Assembly: GCA_947652605.1 (NCBI GenBank)
Contig: OX393576.1
Location: 51,808,966-51,872,965, forward strand
Length of the DNA stretch: 64,000 nt
Direction of reading: 5' to 3'
DNA from: Elmis aenea
Taxonomy: Eukaryota > Arthropoda > Insecta > Coleoptera > Elmidae
A program made the position numbers and the translations under genes. Positions 1-12,522 of the stretch are shown here, one piece after another. The notes beneath the pieces were generated by a model that was not told the origin of the DNA, did no database searches, and worked only from the letters and a program-made list of their open reading frames with translations. Numbering within the stretch: the first letter of the stretch is position 1; the number at the start of each line of letters is the position of its first letter.

Positions 1-949
1 TTTTCTTCAGCAGTTTGTTCTGATGAACAGGTACAACCGAGATATTTAGGATAGTTAGGTTGCTCTGGAATAATAAAAAATATAACAAATCTCTTAAACT
101 CTCTAACAAGTAAACATTTTGTCCTAATTAACCCATGTTTTAATTTTGTACCATTACTACACATTTATTAAAACTACTGTAACAAGAAATACTTTACCCA
201 TTTAATAATGGTGTAAGCAGTCGGTAAAAAATTATTTGGAGTTTAGATTTTTAAATTTTTAAGTGCTTTAGAATGCGATTAGTTTTGTACAACAATCATA
301 TTCAAGTTCTTTTTCAAATGTGTCATCTAACTTTTTTTTTAGTTACTCATTTTAAAGCCTAAGTTAGCGCCGCAGGTGTGATTAATTGTAATTATGTTGC
401 ACTTTTTATAATGCCATGTTTTTAATAAGTGTAATATTGCAAAATATAAATTGCCGTGTGAAACTAGGACATGATAGATTTATTTAATTAGTCGATCGAT
501 TAACGTTAAACTGATAATACAATAACAACGGTTCCTGAAGTGCTTAATCTATTGTTTTGGTCGCGACTATGAGTAATAATTACTATGAAGCAAAAACATG
601 TGAAATACACATGATTATATGTAATAGCATAGCTCAATTGAGATCAAAATCTCTAACAAATGAAATTAATTTCTCGTTACTCACTTAGTTCTAAGTCTAT
701 CTACTGTTAGGGGTAAGACTATTAAGTTGCACTGACTTCGGTTTTCACACTTTTCTGTCTTTTTATCAAAATCCTATTTGATGTTTCTTGTCGCTGCTGT
801 TTTTTTCTCATGATTTTGCTAGCTTTTTCTTAGTCATCCGTTTCTGTTTTTTTATTGCGGTTTTGTTTCACATGTCTTTGTAGTTAGACATGAATGGTTC
901 CAGTAAAATATTTTAGGGGTTTTAATTAATACTGTTTTTGTTTTTGCAG
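1..949 (+). other. Upstream region / probable 5' UTR intron of V-ATPase gene 1
   Basis: No coding region is visible. A pyrimidine-rich tract and a CAG acceptor end at 949, just before the exon that carries the start codon at 974. This suggests that one or more noncoding first exons lie further upstream, in or beyond this stretch. I could not place a promoter or the first exon. Confidence 0.5.
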
Positions 950-973
950 AACTAGGAGCGAAAAACAATCTAA

Positions 974-3900
974 ATGGGGGCCTTATTTCGAAGTGAAGAG
1001 ATGGCTCTGGCCCAGCTCTTCATCCAACCTGAAGCAGCCTATTTTGTTATATCCGAACTAGGAGAGACTGGCACTGTGCAGTTCAGAGATGTAAGTAGAC
1101 ATTTTTAAATTAAATATTTAATAAGTATCTATTAGCGCTGGTGTTTTTCCTGGCTGTGTTAACAATCAATGATTGATTTTTGCTACGCCATTTTCGTTTT
1201 TTTGCCGATTTTGCTTTCCTTTTCTGCCATCCATAGGAATCTTCGTTCTATTTCTCTTTCTTTTATTCCTTTTTAGTATATTCTTATTCCGAAATATTTT
1301 CACCCTATCCTCCCATTTACTTACAGTTGCTATAATAATGTTTTTTTCGAAGTTTTGTTTGATCTTTAACATTTGTTTAATTTTTACTTTAACTCCTAGG
1401 AATTCTTCTACTGCTACTGTCGCAACATTTTTGATGAGTTCTGTTCCCTTGATAACTACCTATGTTGTATTTCTTTTCTTTAGTTTTGTTCTAATCAGTT
1501 TTCTAAACTATTTATCTATTTATATGGTCGATTTTCTTCCTGTATGTTTTTTGTTCTTCCCGCATGGTTTAACATTATGTCAACAATTTTTAAAAGAAGA
1601 AGAAAAAGATTATTCAACTGATGATATTTATATGTATTTATAAATAAGATGGTCCATTTTTGTTTCAATCATAGAATTTTTAGCAATTGTTTAGTATTAA
1701 TATGTGGAAAACAAGTTTTCCAGATGCAAAGTATTATACCTTATATTTTAAAAATACAATGTTTTTTTTTAATAACCATACAAATTTTTTTTTGTTATTT
1801 ACAGTTAAATGAAAGCGTAAATGCGTTTCAAAGAAAGTTCGTAAACGAAGTTCGTCGTTGTGATGAAATGGATAGAAGATTACGATATATTGAAGCTGAA
1901 GTCAAAAAGGATGGTGTACATATTCCAGACTGTGTGGAACTGCCAAAGGCTCCAAATCCCAGAGAAATGATTGATCTTGAAGTAAGTTAAATTTACATTA
2001 GTGTTTCTCCGCCATTTTTGAACTTGCGTCTACATTTTTCATAATAATTTTTATTGCCCCCCCCCTCAATCCCTATTATGCAAAAAAAATACTCGAATTG
2101 TTTTCGAATAAGTCTCATGTTTCACACTGGTGACTAAGAAAAGGTCCCACTTGTGTGTAAATCGTCGCGTTTCACACTGGTGACTTGGTGTTGCAATAAA
2201 TAGTTTTCCCTCTCATTTCCTCGCACCCCATTTAGATATTTAGCGCACCTGGGGTTGAGAACCACTGTCCTACACGATGGGACTTATTATCTTCTTAAAC
2301 TTTCTTAGTAGCTGCAGCGTAATGCAAAACAAATGGAATATTTGGTTAATGTTTCGGTCAACATTTTCAAAGAGTTTTTAGTGCGTTGCGTAGCAACATC
2401 ATACGGTTAATAAAAACTTCCGTTTTTTTGATCAAGCGGTATACTAAAGTTTAGGTTAACTTAAAAAAAAAAGTATTATTGGCGATAAGTAGAATCATAA
2501 ATTTATTTATTAAATATTTAGTTTTACCTAGACTAGTATAAGAGGTACAAAAAGAGTTGAATGAGAAGAAAATATTAATTTTCAGGCACATTTAGAAAAA
2601 ACAGAAGGTGATATGAAAGAATTAAAAGAGAGTGCTGTTAATCTAAAATCAAACTTTTTGGAACTGACTGAATTAAGACACGTCTTAGAAAAAACCCAAT
2701 TGTTCTTTACGGAGCAGGAGGAAGCCAACGGTATGGACTCTCTTCATAGAGCTCTCATACCGGAGGACTCTCATACTGCTTCAATCGGAGGACGATTGGG
2801 TTTTGTCGCTGGAGTCATTAATCGACAACGTGTTCATGGATTTGAACGTATGCTCTGGCGTATATCCAGAGGTAATGTGTTTTTGCGCCAGTCCGAAATC
2901 GAGGAAGCATTAGAGGATCCTGCTACAGTAAGATTTTTCACCACTAATTTACTTTTATTAAATAGAAAATGTAATTTAGGGAAATGAAATGCAAAAGACT
3001 GTGTTCGTTGCATTCTTCCAAGGAGAACAATTGAAGAGCCGCATAAAGAAAGTATGTACTGGTTTTCACGCTTCCTTATATCCTTGTCCAGGTACAAACT
3101 CAGAACGAGATGAGATGCTAAAGGGAGTTAAAACTCGTTTGGAAGATCTTAATATGGTGCTTAATCAAACGCATGATCATCGTCAACGTGTGCTGGTTGG
3201 AGTGGCGAAAGAACTACAAAACTGGAGCGTGATGGTTCGAAAAATGAAGGCAATTTATCATACTTTAAACTTTTTTAATATGGATGTGACCAAAAAGTGC
3301 CTTATTGGAGAATGCTGGGTGCCATTAAACGATATTCCAATTGTGCAACAAGCCTTGTCTGATGGATCGGTAAGATATCGTGTAGTTGTATACAAAATAT
3401 TCATGTTAAAATAATAACTTTTTTAAATGACGACATTTCAAAACAACGTTGATACATCAATCCAGTTCACCTTTTCGCGCTTTTATCCTAGGTTCAGTAG
3501 TATTTTATAGTGTTAATGGAAACTTTGTGCTTTATTAAGCAACTTTTTTTAAATTAAATAAATGCAGAACTAAGTAATTTTTAAATATTATTATACAAGG
3601 AATAAATTACATATAAGAATAAAATGAGTCCTTTCCAAATTTGCGACTGTATTCATTTATTGATTATTTAAATTTATAATATTATGAACTGGTGTAAAAT
3701 GAGCACTTTTGATTTGTAAATGGCGTATTTTGGCATATTCATTTAATGTAGGAAACTACATTTTTGAAAAAACAATCAAGACTTTGATTGGGCTTTTGTA
3801 AATTGTAGTAATAATTTTTTATCAGCCTTAGCCACGCCTAAAGTATTATATTTTTATTTAAGATCAACACTTTATAATGGCCTATTACTATAAAATGATT

Positions 3901-6900
3901 TAGTTTTTTTTTTCATAAAGACAACTTGTGCTTTTGTAAATTTGAAATAAGTATGCCTAATGGGTAGTTCACACGGCGACATCAAATGTCACTGTGTGAA
4001 CTACTCAAATTGAAAGTCGGGACATCAAAATAAAAATAGCCGCTCTTGTAACTGCAGCAACGAGTGTTGTAGACTGTAGAGCAACTAATTATTTTGAAGT
4101 CGCTATATTCGGGAATAGATTTGTCCCATAAACAAGGATATTGTTGATAATGCTCTAAAATCGTTAGAACATCTATTGAGGACCAGAGCCGGTCATAGGG
4201 TTTTCGGGGCTGTGCGAAAATAAATCCGGGGCAAAAAAAAAAAAACGTTTACTTAAAATGATCATTATAAACGTGTTTTTTCAAATGTAAAAATACTTCT
4301 TAAAATAATTTAACTGAAAGTTTTCTAGTAAAATAACTACTGACTACTTTACTATCTAACCAGCGAATGCCTAAAATTTATGTATTTAGTTTATTTGTAC
4401 CTATAAAGTAACTTTTTATAACACTAGAAGGGCAGGGTTGTCGAACTAGCGTATTATGAAAACGACTGATAAACACCTGACAAGGCCGGACTAGCGGGGC
4501 CGGTCTATCCGCGGGGCCGTGTGCGGTGCACACCTTGCGCCCCCTCCCCCCCCTATGGCCGGTCATGTAGAGGACATGATAATTTGGAAATCGATGTCAA
4601 ACAAATGTATATTATTTGTCTATTATGTCAAAATATAAAAGTATGGTAGGCTTACGTCAAATGCCGGAGCCGAACTGTCAATATCGATGTCGCGACATCA
4701 AAAGTCGCGACATCAGGCTGTTCAGGTTCACACGGTGACATTTGATGTCGCGATATCAAATGTCACCGTGTGAACTACCCTGTATTTGGAACAAAAGTCT
4801 ACTTTTGAAACAATTTTGTAAAGAAAAGTTTATGAATTATAAAAAGGAAGGGTGATCTTTCAAAATCATTAAATGTTTTTTAATGTTAATGGGTCGTGAC
4901 TGTAAAATTTTAAATCATATGACCAATGTTGAGAGGTCGCTAAAACGGTTTGAAATTTAGCATTGTTACGTTCAATAAGGCACACAAAAAAGTAGACTGT
5001 AATAACTTGTTTGCTATTTTTCCCAAATTATTTCAATATGTTGGCAACATATAACATTTTACCACTGAAAAATTTAGTTGATTTGCAAATTCAACCCTAC
5101 AGTGAGGCACAGTAGGGTTGAAATTGTAAATCAACATAATATTTCAGTGGTAAAATGTTTTATGTTGCTAACATTAAAATAGTTTAAAAAAGTATCATCT
5201 ACAGTTCTACAGTCTACCTTTTAGTGTCCTTTATTGAACTTCATCCTGAACGCATAGACGTAACAATGTTAATTTTCAAACCATTTTAGCGAGCTTTAAA
5301 AATTGGCCAAATAACCTGAAATTAACAGCCACGCGTTTTTCTACAGGTAGAACAAGATAGGGAGGTGACCCATTAACATTAAAAAAATAAATAAATAAGA
5401 ACCACTTTTTGCTGGGTTAAAATTAAAAATCAAAAGTTGTGGCAAAAAAAAATCAAGTAAAAAGAAAAAAAAACATGGTATTAAAGGACCACCGCAAGGG
5501 TATCTGGCGCCCCTAGGCAAAGAAAATTTGGCCTTCCCCATATATTGTCTAAAAATATACAAAAAACGCCGCAAGCTGTAACTCCGTTATTTGTAGTTCG
5601 ATTTTGGTAAACAAAAAACTAAATGAAATGTCTCCTCAAATACTATAAACTGAATTGGATTTCAATTTTTTTCAAGGTCAACTTAAATGTCAAACGATAG
5701 TCATTTTTTTTCCAAATGGTACCATCTTTTTTTTTTTACTAAATCTGGTAGATATTATTTTCCTGAATTCAATGATGTAATCATAAGTTAATTTTGGTGC
5801 TAAACTAATAATAAATAAAAAATAAAAGTTTAACTAAAATAGGTTATGTTTCACAAAATTTTCAAGCGTGCCGTGGAAAACAAAAAAATCCTAATCAACA
5901 AATATCATTTAAATACCACACTGACGTTTAAATGACATTTGTTGATAAAGATTTTTTTTTGTTTTCCACGGCACGCTTGAAAATTTTGTGAAACATAACC
6001 TATTTTAGTTAAACTTTTATTTTATATTTATTATTAGTTTAGCACTAAAATTAACTTATGTTTACATCATTGAATTCACATAAATAATGTCTACCAGATT
6101 TAGTAAAAAAAAAATAGATGGTGCCATTTGGAAAAAAAATTGACTATCGTTCGACATTTAAGTTTACCTTGAAAAAAATTGAAATCCAATTCAGTTTATA
6201 GTATTTGAGGAGACATTTCATTTAGTTTTTTGTTCAACAAAATCGGACCACAAATAACGGAGTTACAGCTTGCGGCGTTTTTTGTGTGACAGCCTGTATA
6301 CAGGATAATTCATAAATATTGAGAAAGCTGCGGAAGGTAATTCCTCATTAAAAATCAAGAGAGCTTTTATATATTTTCTTTTTCCTAAAGCGTCTTTTTT
6401 CGGAGTTGTACCCTCCATAAATGGGAACAGTGAAAAGATTTTCTGTTTATTTCTCAAATTTGGAAAAATGTGGAAAAATTACTTTTGGTAGATGTTTTTT
6501 ACTTATTAAAAGGTTTTCCACAGTAATATTTTTATTGATTTCCCACCTTCACAAGGGGCTGAAAGTCCTACCCCTGTTGGTTTTTCAACAGAACAGAGAA
6601 GAAGATTAATTTTTTTTTAAAAGCTTTATTTATTTAGAACCTACAGTTTTTGAGTAAAAAATGAAATAAGTGAACATGCCTAATCAAATATTTTAATTTC
6701 TAAAATAAAATGATTTATTGTCGTGGTTACCATGGTTTGCATGTATTAAGTAAACGTGATGGGTGTTTTCGTGTTTATTTGATGATGCATGTTCACTTAT
6801 TTTATTTTTTACTCAAAAACTAGGTTTTAGGTTTTACGGGAACAATTAGGGAATAAAAAAAGTTTTTAAAGAAATAATTAAATTGCAAAATTTTACCCTC

Positions 6901-9681
6901 CAAAAAAATCAACATGGGTTGCACTTTTCAGCCCCTTATAAAAAGGTAAGAGATGTTTGAAAATATTACTATGGGAAATTTTTAATAAGTTAAAAACATT
7001 TACCAAATGTCATTCTCTACATTTTCCCAATTTTAAAAAATAAAATGAAAACTTACTTTTACCGTGACTCCGAAAGAAGACATTTCCGAAAAACATTTTA
7101 TAAAAAAGACATAAATATTCGATATGTTAGAAGGAATAACCTGAAGTTTTTCCCAATAAAATAAAATGAAAGTGAATCATGGGCATATTTATTAAAATAT
7201 TACACCAATATAAACATTTTAACTTTTTTTTATTAAATAACGCTAATAAATTTGTGTAGGTAGGTACATATATCATATCAATATAACCCTTTTTTTATAA
7301 GGAAATCTGGCGCCCCTAGGCAATTGCCTAGGTTCGCCTAAAGGCAAAACCGGCCCTGTATTTATGGTATAGTAGGGTATTATAATTCAGATCAATTTTA
7401 ACTATTTAAAAGGTGCATCTCTATGAAAAAAAAATTATTATAATTAAATCCTATATGATCTAACAGTGTTGTTGAACGCATAATGTTTTTAGAGTGCTAG
7501 TGGCAGTTCAATTCCATCATTTTTAAATGTTATTAATACTACAGAAGATCCACCAACTTTCAATAGAACAAACAAATTTACAAGAGGATTCCAAAACCTA
7601 ATTGATGCATATGGTGTTGCTAGTTATCGAGAAGCAAATCCAGGTTTGTTTATAAATCATTAGAGTTTAAAAAGATATTAACACAATTTTTAATACATTG
7701 ATAATAAGACAAATTCGTGATAGTTGAGACTTTAATTTTTTAATTATGGGGATAAATTTCGTTTTTTCAGCATTGTATACGATAATTACTTTCCCATTCC
7801 TGTTCGCTATTATGTTTGGTGATACTGGCCATGGTGTTATAATGTTTTTGTTTGGCGCGTATATGGTTATCTGGGAAAAGAGTTTGCAAACTAAGAAAAT
7901 CAACAGTGAAATTTGGACCATATTTTTTGGCGGTAGATACATAATTCTGCTCATGGGTATATTTTCGATGTACACTGGATTGATTTACAACGACGTATTT
8001 TCAAAATCAATTAACATATTTGGATCGGCTTGGTCTGTTACTGATAATACGACCACTGTAGAAAATGAAAAAGAGCTGCAATTAGATCCACTTCATGCGT
8101 ACTCTGACGTACCATATCCATTTGGACTGGATCCTGTGTGGCAGGTATGATGTTAATATCATAACACAACATTTGTGTATTAAATTATTTTTGTTGTAGC
8201 TGGCGAAAAATAAAATTATATTTTTGAATTCGTATAAAATGAAGTTATCCATTATTTTTGGAGTCATTCATATGATGTTTGGAGTTTGCATGAGTGTTGT
8301 AAATCATGTGTAAGTTTTTATAAAGTTTAATTTAATAACAAGATTTAAATTCTAAATATTCTAGACATTTCCGTAAGCCAATAAATATATTGTTGGAATT
8401 TTTACCTCAAATTATTTTCTTGGTATTCTTGTTCCTTTGGATGGTGGTAATGATGTTCATGAAATGGATAATGTATGGTGTTAATAAAGGTAATGTATAA
8501 ATTAATATTGTTTGTATTAAGTTTACCAAAACATATTTTCTTGCATAAAGCATGTTATTATTCAACTTTGCCTTTATTTATCGAGCGTTTTAGTTCCTAA
8601 TAAAAGCAAGGTTTCCATTCTGGGCCTGTATATTTTACTGTAAAAAAAAACTATGGTTTGCATCAGAGACTAAATAAAAATATATGTTGCAGGTGAAAAG
8701 TTTCATCCAAATTGTGCCCCATCAGTATTAATATTTTTCATAAACATGATGCTTTTTAAGAACACAGCACCCAACGATCATTGTGATGAATATATGTTTG
8801 ATTTCCAACCAATTTTTCAACGAATACTTGTGTTTGTGTCTTTGGCATGTATTCCAGTTATGTTACTTGGTAAACCTCTTTTCATAAAAATGACGAGAAC
8901 AGGTCATAAACCTCATGTAAGTATAAATTAGGTTTAAACAGTTTCTGTTGAGCCCTTAATAATATTTGTGTAACATTACCATTTTTCGTTATTACTGAGG
9001 AAGAAAATTTATTCTGTGTTTAGATAAATGGTAGAAATGGTGATGTAAATCAAGGAATGGAACTTCAGCCTGAAATTGTTGAAGAACAAAAACCATCTCA
9101 GTCACACTCTGCCTCTCATGAAGAAGAAGAAGAAGAAATGAGTGAAATATTTATTCATCAAGCAATTCATACTATAGAATATGTGCTCAGTACTGTATCT
9201 CACACAGCTTCGTATTTGCGTTTGTGGGCTTTGTCATTGGCGCATGCACGTAAGTAAATCTTCCATTGGTGGTGTGCCATTTTAAACAAATATCTTCCCT
9301 TCTAGAATTGTCAGAAGTGTTGTGGAACATGATTTTACAAAAAGGATTAACAGATGACACTTATATTGGTGCTGTAAAAGTTTATATATTCTTTGCTCCT
9401 TGGGCATTGTTCACTATAAGTATTTTAGTTATGATGGAAGGTTTATCAGCCTTTCTACACACACTTCGGTTGCACTGGTAATAACATAAAAGTAGATTAT
9501 TTAATTCACAGTCTGTTTAAAACAACTGTTGTTCTAGTAAAAAATAATCCATTGGGTGCTTAATTTATAAATAATTATTTTCAGGGTCGAATTCATGAGC
9601 AAATTTTACTCCGGATTGGGGTATCCATTCCAACCGTTTTGTTTCAAAGCAATATTAGAAGAAAATGAAGAGGAAGATTAA
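974..9681 (+). CDS. Vha100: V-type proton ATPase 116 kDa subunit a (tandem copy 1), 12 coding exons
   Basis: Membrane subunit a of the V-ATPase Vo sector. It forms the proton half-channels beside the c-ring and its N-terminal cytosolic arm holds the stator stalks. Coding exons: 974-1090, 1805-1981, 2586-2927, 2980-3369, 7493-7643, 7771-8144, 8200-8309, 8365-8489, 8693-8916, 9024-9249, 9306-9477, 9585-9681. Phases join without a break to 834 residues, normal for the family. The start [16 protein letters not shown] is the family N-terminus. The cytosolic part runs to about residue 390. The membrane part starts at [20 protein letters not shown] (about residue 393). The motif [13 protein letters not shown] holds Arg736, and [16 protein letters not shown] holds Glu790 and Arg800; these match the proton-path residues known in yeast Vph1 (R735, E789, R799). 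Intron 4 (4.1 kb) is full of mobile DNA; the others are short. The exon structure is inferred from splice sites and protein similarity, not from transcripts. Confidence 0.95.
1166..1470 (-). pseudogene. Possible LINE ORF1-like remnant in intron 1 of gene 1
   Basis: Reading the minus strand gives a lysine-rich stretch with the pattern [20 protein letters not shown]. It resembles the 'W-x-x-K-x-x-I-L-R-N-K-K-x-L-K-G' motif in ORF1-type proteins of insect non-LTR retrotransposons. The frame extends upstream without a start and no element boundaries are visible. The match is by eye and weak, so it could be chance low-complexity coding. Confidence 0.3.
1999..2267. mobile_element. Degenerate hAT-like MITE in intron 2 of gene 1
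   Basis: The right end reads GGTTGAGAACCACTG, a standard hAT terminal inverted repeat, and the left end TAGTGTTTCTCC is a decayed match. A 16-bp word, GTTTCACACTGGTGAC, is repeated directly near 2118 and 2169. The 8-bp flanks match only partly, so this is an old insertion. It has no coding capacity. Confidence 0.45.
3960..4782. mobile_element. TA-flanked MITE with TCGCGA-rich arms, split by a hAT MITE
   Basis: Near-perfect inverted ends read GGGTAGTTCACACGG on the left and the reverse complement on the right, with TA on both sides (3958-3959 and 4783-4784). The arms carry repeated self-complementary words, GACATCAAATGTC and GTCGCGACATC. A separate hAT element (4184-4567) is inserted in it. 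Without that insertion the element is about 430 bp and noncoding. It lies in intron 4 of gene 1. Confidence 0.75.
4184..4567. mobile_element. Nonautonomous hAT element nested in the 3960-4782 MITE
   Basis: The ends are CAGAGCCGGTCATAGGG and CCCTATGGCCGGTCATG, which are inverted with a few mismatches. The flanking 8-mers TTGAGGAC (4176-4183) and TAGAGGAC (4568-4575) agree at seven of eight positions, as expected for a hAT target duplication. It is 384 bp and has no transposase. Confidence 0.7.
4876..5388. repeat. Foldback (large inverted repeat) in intron 4 of gene 1
   Basis: The left arm (from about 4876 to 5098) and right arm (about 5114 to 5388) are reverse complements with scattered mismatches. 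For example, AATGTTAATGGGTC near 4885 pairs with GACCCATTAACATT near 5368, and GGTCGCTAAAACGG pairs with CCATTTTAGCGAG. The loop near 5106 is only a few bases. No coding or clear target duplication was found. Confidence 0.7.
5545..6296. repeat. Foldback element with nearly perfect 350-bp arms
   Basis: ACGCCGCAAGCTGTAACTCC near 5565 pairs with GGAGTTACAGCTTGCGGCGT near 6260. The arms stay complementary almost to the centre near 5920. The right end reads CAGCCTG followed by TATA and then the start of the next foldback. A short word, ATCTGGCGCCCCTAGGCAA, occurs just left of this element (5502-5520) and again near 7305. The left boundary is approximate. Confidence 0.75.
6301..7200. repeat. Foldback element, family also present at 49093-49978
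   Basis: It starts CAGGATAATTC right after a TATA junction with the previous foldback. The outer arms include GGTTTTCCACAGTAATATTT (near 6510) against AAATATTACTATGGGAAATT (near 6962), and AGTAAAAAATGAAATAAGTG against CACTTATTTTATTTTTTACT around a centre near 6735. The right boundary is eroded and estimated. The same sequence family is found again at 49 kb. Confidence 0.7.
7300..7358. mobile_element. Right end of a decayed hAT element
   Basis: The stretch ends GCAAAACCGGCCCTG, a typical hAT terminus. Its inner part (ATCTGGCGCCCCTAGGCAA) is repeated in the same orientation near 5502-5520, which suggests a larger hAT that was later broken up by the two foldbacks at 5545-7200. No target duplication could be identified. 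Confidence 0.4.
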
Positions 9682-10030
9682 TGAAGAAAGTTAACAATCA
9701 ACACGTAACAATAAATAAAGCAGTGATAGTAAGATACTTAGCAAATTCTAAAGGCGTTCATGTGCCTTTTAGTAGTTATTTAGTAATAGTTATAAAATGT
9801 AGATTCTTTCAAAGTGCCTGTAATGTACATACTTAAAGATATTAATAAGACTGCAATTTCTTAATATTTTGCATCTAAAGATTTTAATATGTGACAACTG
9901 TGGGTCCAAACATTGCAAAGTAATTTTTGTTTGTTTCTTTTATTTTACAATAGAAAAAATGTAAGCTAAACCTATCGCCTGAAAATTCTGTAAATTGAAC
10001 AAGTTACAAAATAAATTACATCCACTTTTA
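9682..10030 (+). promoter_or_regulatory. 3' UTR and poly(A) signals of gene 1
   Basis: AATAAA occurs at 9710-9715, 29 bases after the stop codon, and again at 10010-10015. Either could direct cleavage. Which one is used cannot be told from sequence. Confidence 0.6.
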
Positions 10031-10904
10031 TTTGTCTATTTTATTGTTATAATATACTACTGTTGAAAACATTTAAAAAACGAAACTGCTATTGATTGCT
10101 TTTTAGATATGTATAAAACAATATTGTTTTAAATTTAAATTAGAATTGCCTGATAATAAAACTGATTTTATAAGCAATAATGTATCAAGAGTTTTAGCGA
10201 AGTTAATTGGGTTGCATAAAGAGCTGGAGTTGTGCTACGCGTTATATGCAAGTTCTTTAATAAGGCAACGTATACACTGAAAGCGTATTCTTGCGAACTT
10301 AATTTCGCATGAAAGTCTGTAATCGTGCGTGCGAATCAAATAAACCTATAGCATATAATTATATACATATAATGTTACACTAGAACAGAAAATGTTGGTG
10401 GTAATGTCTTGTAATAGAATGAAGTTTAAAGTAATTTGAATTTTCACACTCAAACGTAAGCCATTAGATTTTTAAAAGTGGTTTGTTTTGGCGGTTAGAA
10501 GCGACTTCGGCGTTTTGATCATTTTAATGGTTTGTACATATATATTTGCTCGATGTAAAAAAAAATGTATTACTCAATGCTTGCGCAAATATGGTGAAAT
10601 CGTTTTAACAGCCGATGATTCAATGTTGAGTTGATGCTATATTCGTCTTCTTCTTAATCGGTTCCCCTTGTACCTTTCGGTGTCGAAATATTGACTTAAT
10701 TTGTTTCACTCGTAAACCGACCGCTCTTGCCAGATTGGCCTCGCGATCGACCAAAATTGGCTTCGCGATCGATCGGTCGATCACGATCGACTTGTTGGCC
10801 ACCCCTGCTACATTCTTCTATTCTTCTTAAACATCTCATCTCCTGGGTCTGTTTCCTTTGTTTTTGCTTTGATGTTGGTGTCCAATTTTCTGAAGTACAA
10901 GTAA
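10031..10904. other. Intergenic DNA between the two V-ATPase genes, repeat-derived at its right end
   Basis: No gene is visible. The segment 10735-10795 is unusually rich in self-complementary CG words (GCGATCGA, GATCGATCGG, CACGATCGAC). A stretch at 10648-10690 resembles one at 63660-63700 and both can be read on the minus strand as related basic peptides ending R-L-R-R, so this is probably part of a dispersed repeat. Confidence 0.4.
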
Positions 10905-12170
10905 GTGGCGGCACTGATAAAACAAAGATTAGAAGCTTACATGGAGGCAGTGCTAGGCGAATATCAGGCCGGTTTTAGGAAAAACAGATCAACGACAGAC
11001 CAAATATTTATGCTAAAGCAAATCCTTACAGGATGTTATGAGTATGAGATCCCGGCACACATGTTGTTCATAGACTTCAAAGCAGCTTACGATACGGTAG
11101 ATAGAAATAAACTGGTCGAAGCAATGAAAGAACTAAGTATCCCAGGAAAGTTAATAAGACTTGTCGTAATGACGTTAAAAAAGACAACCTGCTCTGTAAG
11201 AGTCAACGGAAAAATATCAAACGAGTTCGAGGTGAAATCAGGTGTACGACAAGGTGACCCATTATCGACCACCCTATTTAATATGGTGCTGTAAAAAATA
11301 ATAAGGGACAGTGGGATAAACAAACTCTCTTCAACAAAAGCCTCCAGTGTCTTGCATATGCAGACGACATATTATTAATAACCCGAAACACGAAGGATTT
11401 AGAAGACAAAGCAAGCAAGCTGTTAGAATCAGCAAATAGAATGGGTCTCCAAATTAACACGGACAAAAGCAAATACATGGAACTAAAAAACAAACTAGGA
11501 GGGGCCAATAAGAGATTTCTTAAGATACAAACAGCAAACGGTGATGTGTTAAATATAGAAGAAGTAGAAGACTACATGTACCTAGGAACTCTGATAGACA
11601 ATAAATGCAGAGAAATAACTGAAATAGATTTAAGAATAGCAAAAAGCAACAGATGCGCGGGCGGATTAAACAGAATATTAAGGTCGAAAGAAGTATCGCG
11701 AAAAGCAAAAATAATATTATACAAGACCCTCTTAAGACCAACTCTAACATATAGCAGCGAGACATGGGTAATGAACAAAACTACACAGTTAAAGCTAGAA
11801 GCCTGGGAACGGAAGATTCTTCGAAGAATATTTGGTGGGAAAAAAGTGGAAAACAGGTGCGAACGAAGAACAAATGCAGACGTTTACAACTTATACCAAG
11901 AACCAAACATAACTCAATTCATCAAAGCTCGACGATTGCAATGGCTAGGTCATCTTGAACGAATGGAAGAGGACAGAGATGTAAAATATGTGAGCTGGAA
12001 GACACCGGAAGGAAAAAGAAAAATGGGCAGACCGAGGAGGAGATGGAGAGAGGCAGTTCTGGAGGACATAAGGGAAAAAACTACAAACTGGAGGCAGATA
12101 GCAAAGGGCAGGAAGAGATGGAGAGATTTTACTAAGCAATGGGCCTAAAAGGCCTGTGAACGCTTCATAT
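10905..12170 (+). pseudogene. 5'-truncated non-LTR retrotransposon: reverse transcriptase remnant
   Basis: Encodes the C-terminal part of a LINE reverse transcriptase. The first frame (10905-11294) has GEYQAGFRKNRSTTDQIF, then FIDFKAAYDTVD and the GVRQGDPLS motif, and ends at a stop. A frameshift follows near 11340. The second frame then carries the catalytic YADD box (11357-11368), then YLGTLID, RRLQWLGHLERM and GRPRRRWRE, ending at 12148. The tail has an (AT)n run at about 12167-12178. Domain order is normal for the family; the endonuclease and start of RT are missing. One stop and one frameshift mean it is dead. The clade (RTE-like) is a guess from the C-terminal motifs. Confidence 0.9.
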
Positions 12171-12278
12171 ATATATATACAAGTAAGAGTTGATACGTAC
12201 ACTGCATTAAAAAGTCACGTTTTAAGTTTCTTTTGAGATTTCCTTCTTACTTATCAAACATTTATTAATCACGTGAGA

Positions 12279-12522
12279 CAGTTGCGTAGACAGACTGCAT
12301 CCGTTGGGGGCCCTTTGTTTAAGGTTACCACTTTCTTTTTAAGTTCTTTAGCAGCAGGATGTTGGATGGTTTTATCATGGGGGGGGAGAGGGCTAATAAA
12401 CGGCAAAAACAAATGAGGACCTTTTTTTGGCACAAAATTTACAGTTACCCGGCCCTGTATCGACTTATTGCGACCCTATGGGAGAAGTTATGACCTTCCC
12501 TGGCATCCTGCCTGCGCCACTG
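12279..12522. mobile_element. Probable hAT-like MITE
   Basis: The ends CAGTTGCGTAGACAG and (right end, reverse complement) CAGTGGCGCAGGCAG match a common hAT terminus and are inverted. I see no matching 8-bp duplication, so it is old or an imperfect call. Confidence 0.4.

Noticed and set aside
1173..1990. Open plus-strand frames in intron 1 and across exon 2 of gene 1
   Set aside because: The first is the complement of a lysine-rich minus-strand repeat remnant; the second is exon 2 read through its intron.
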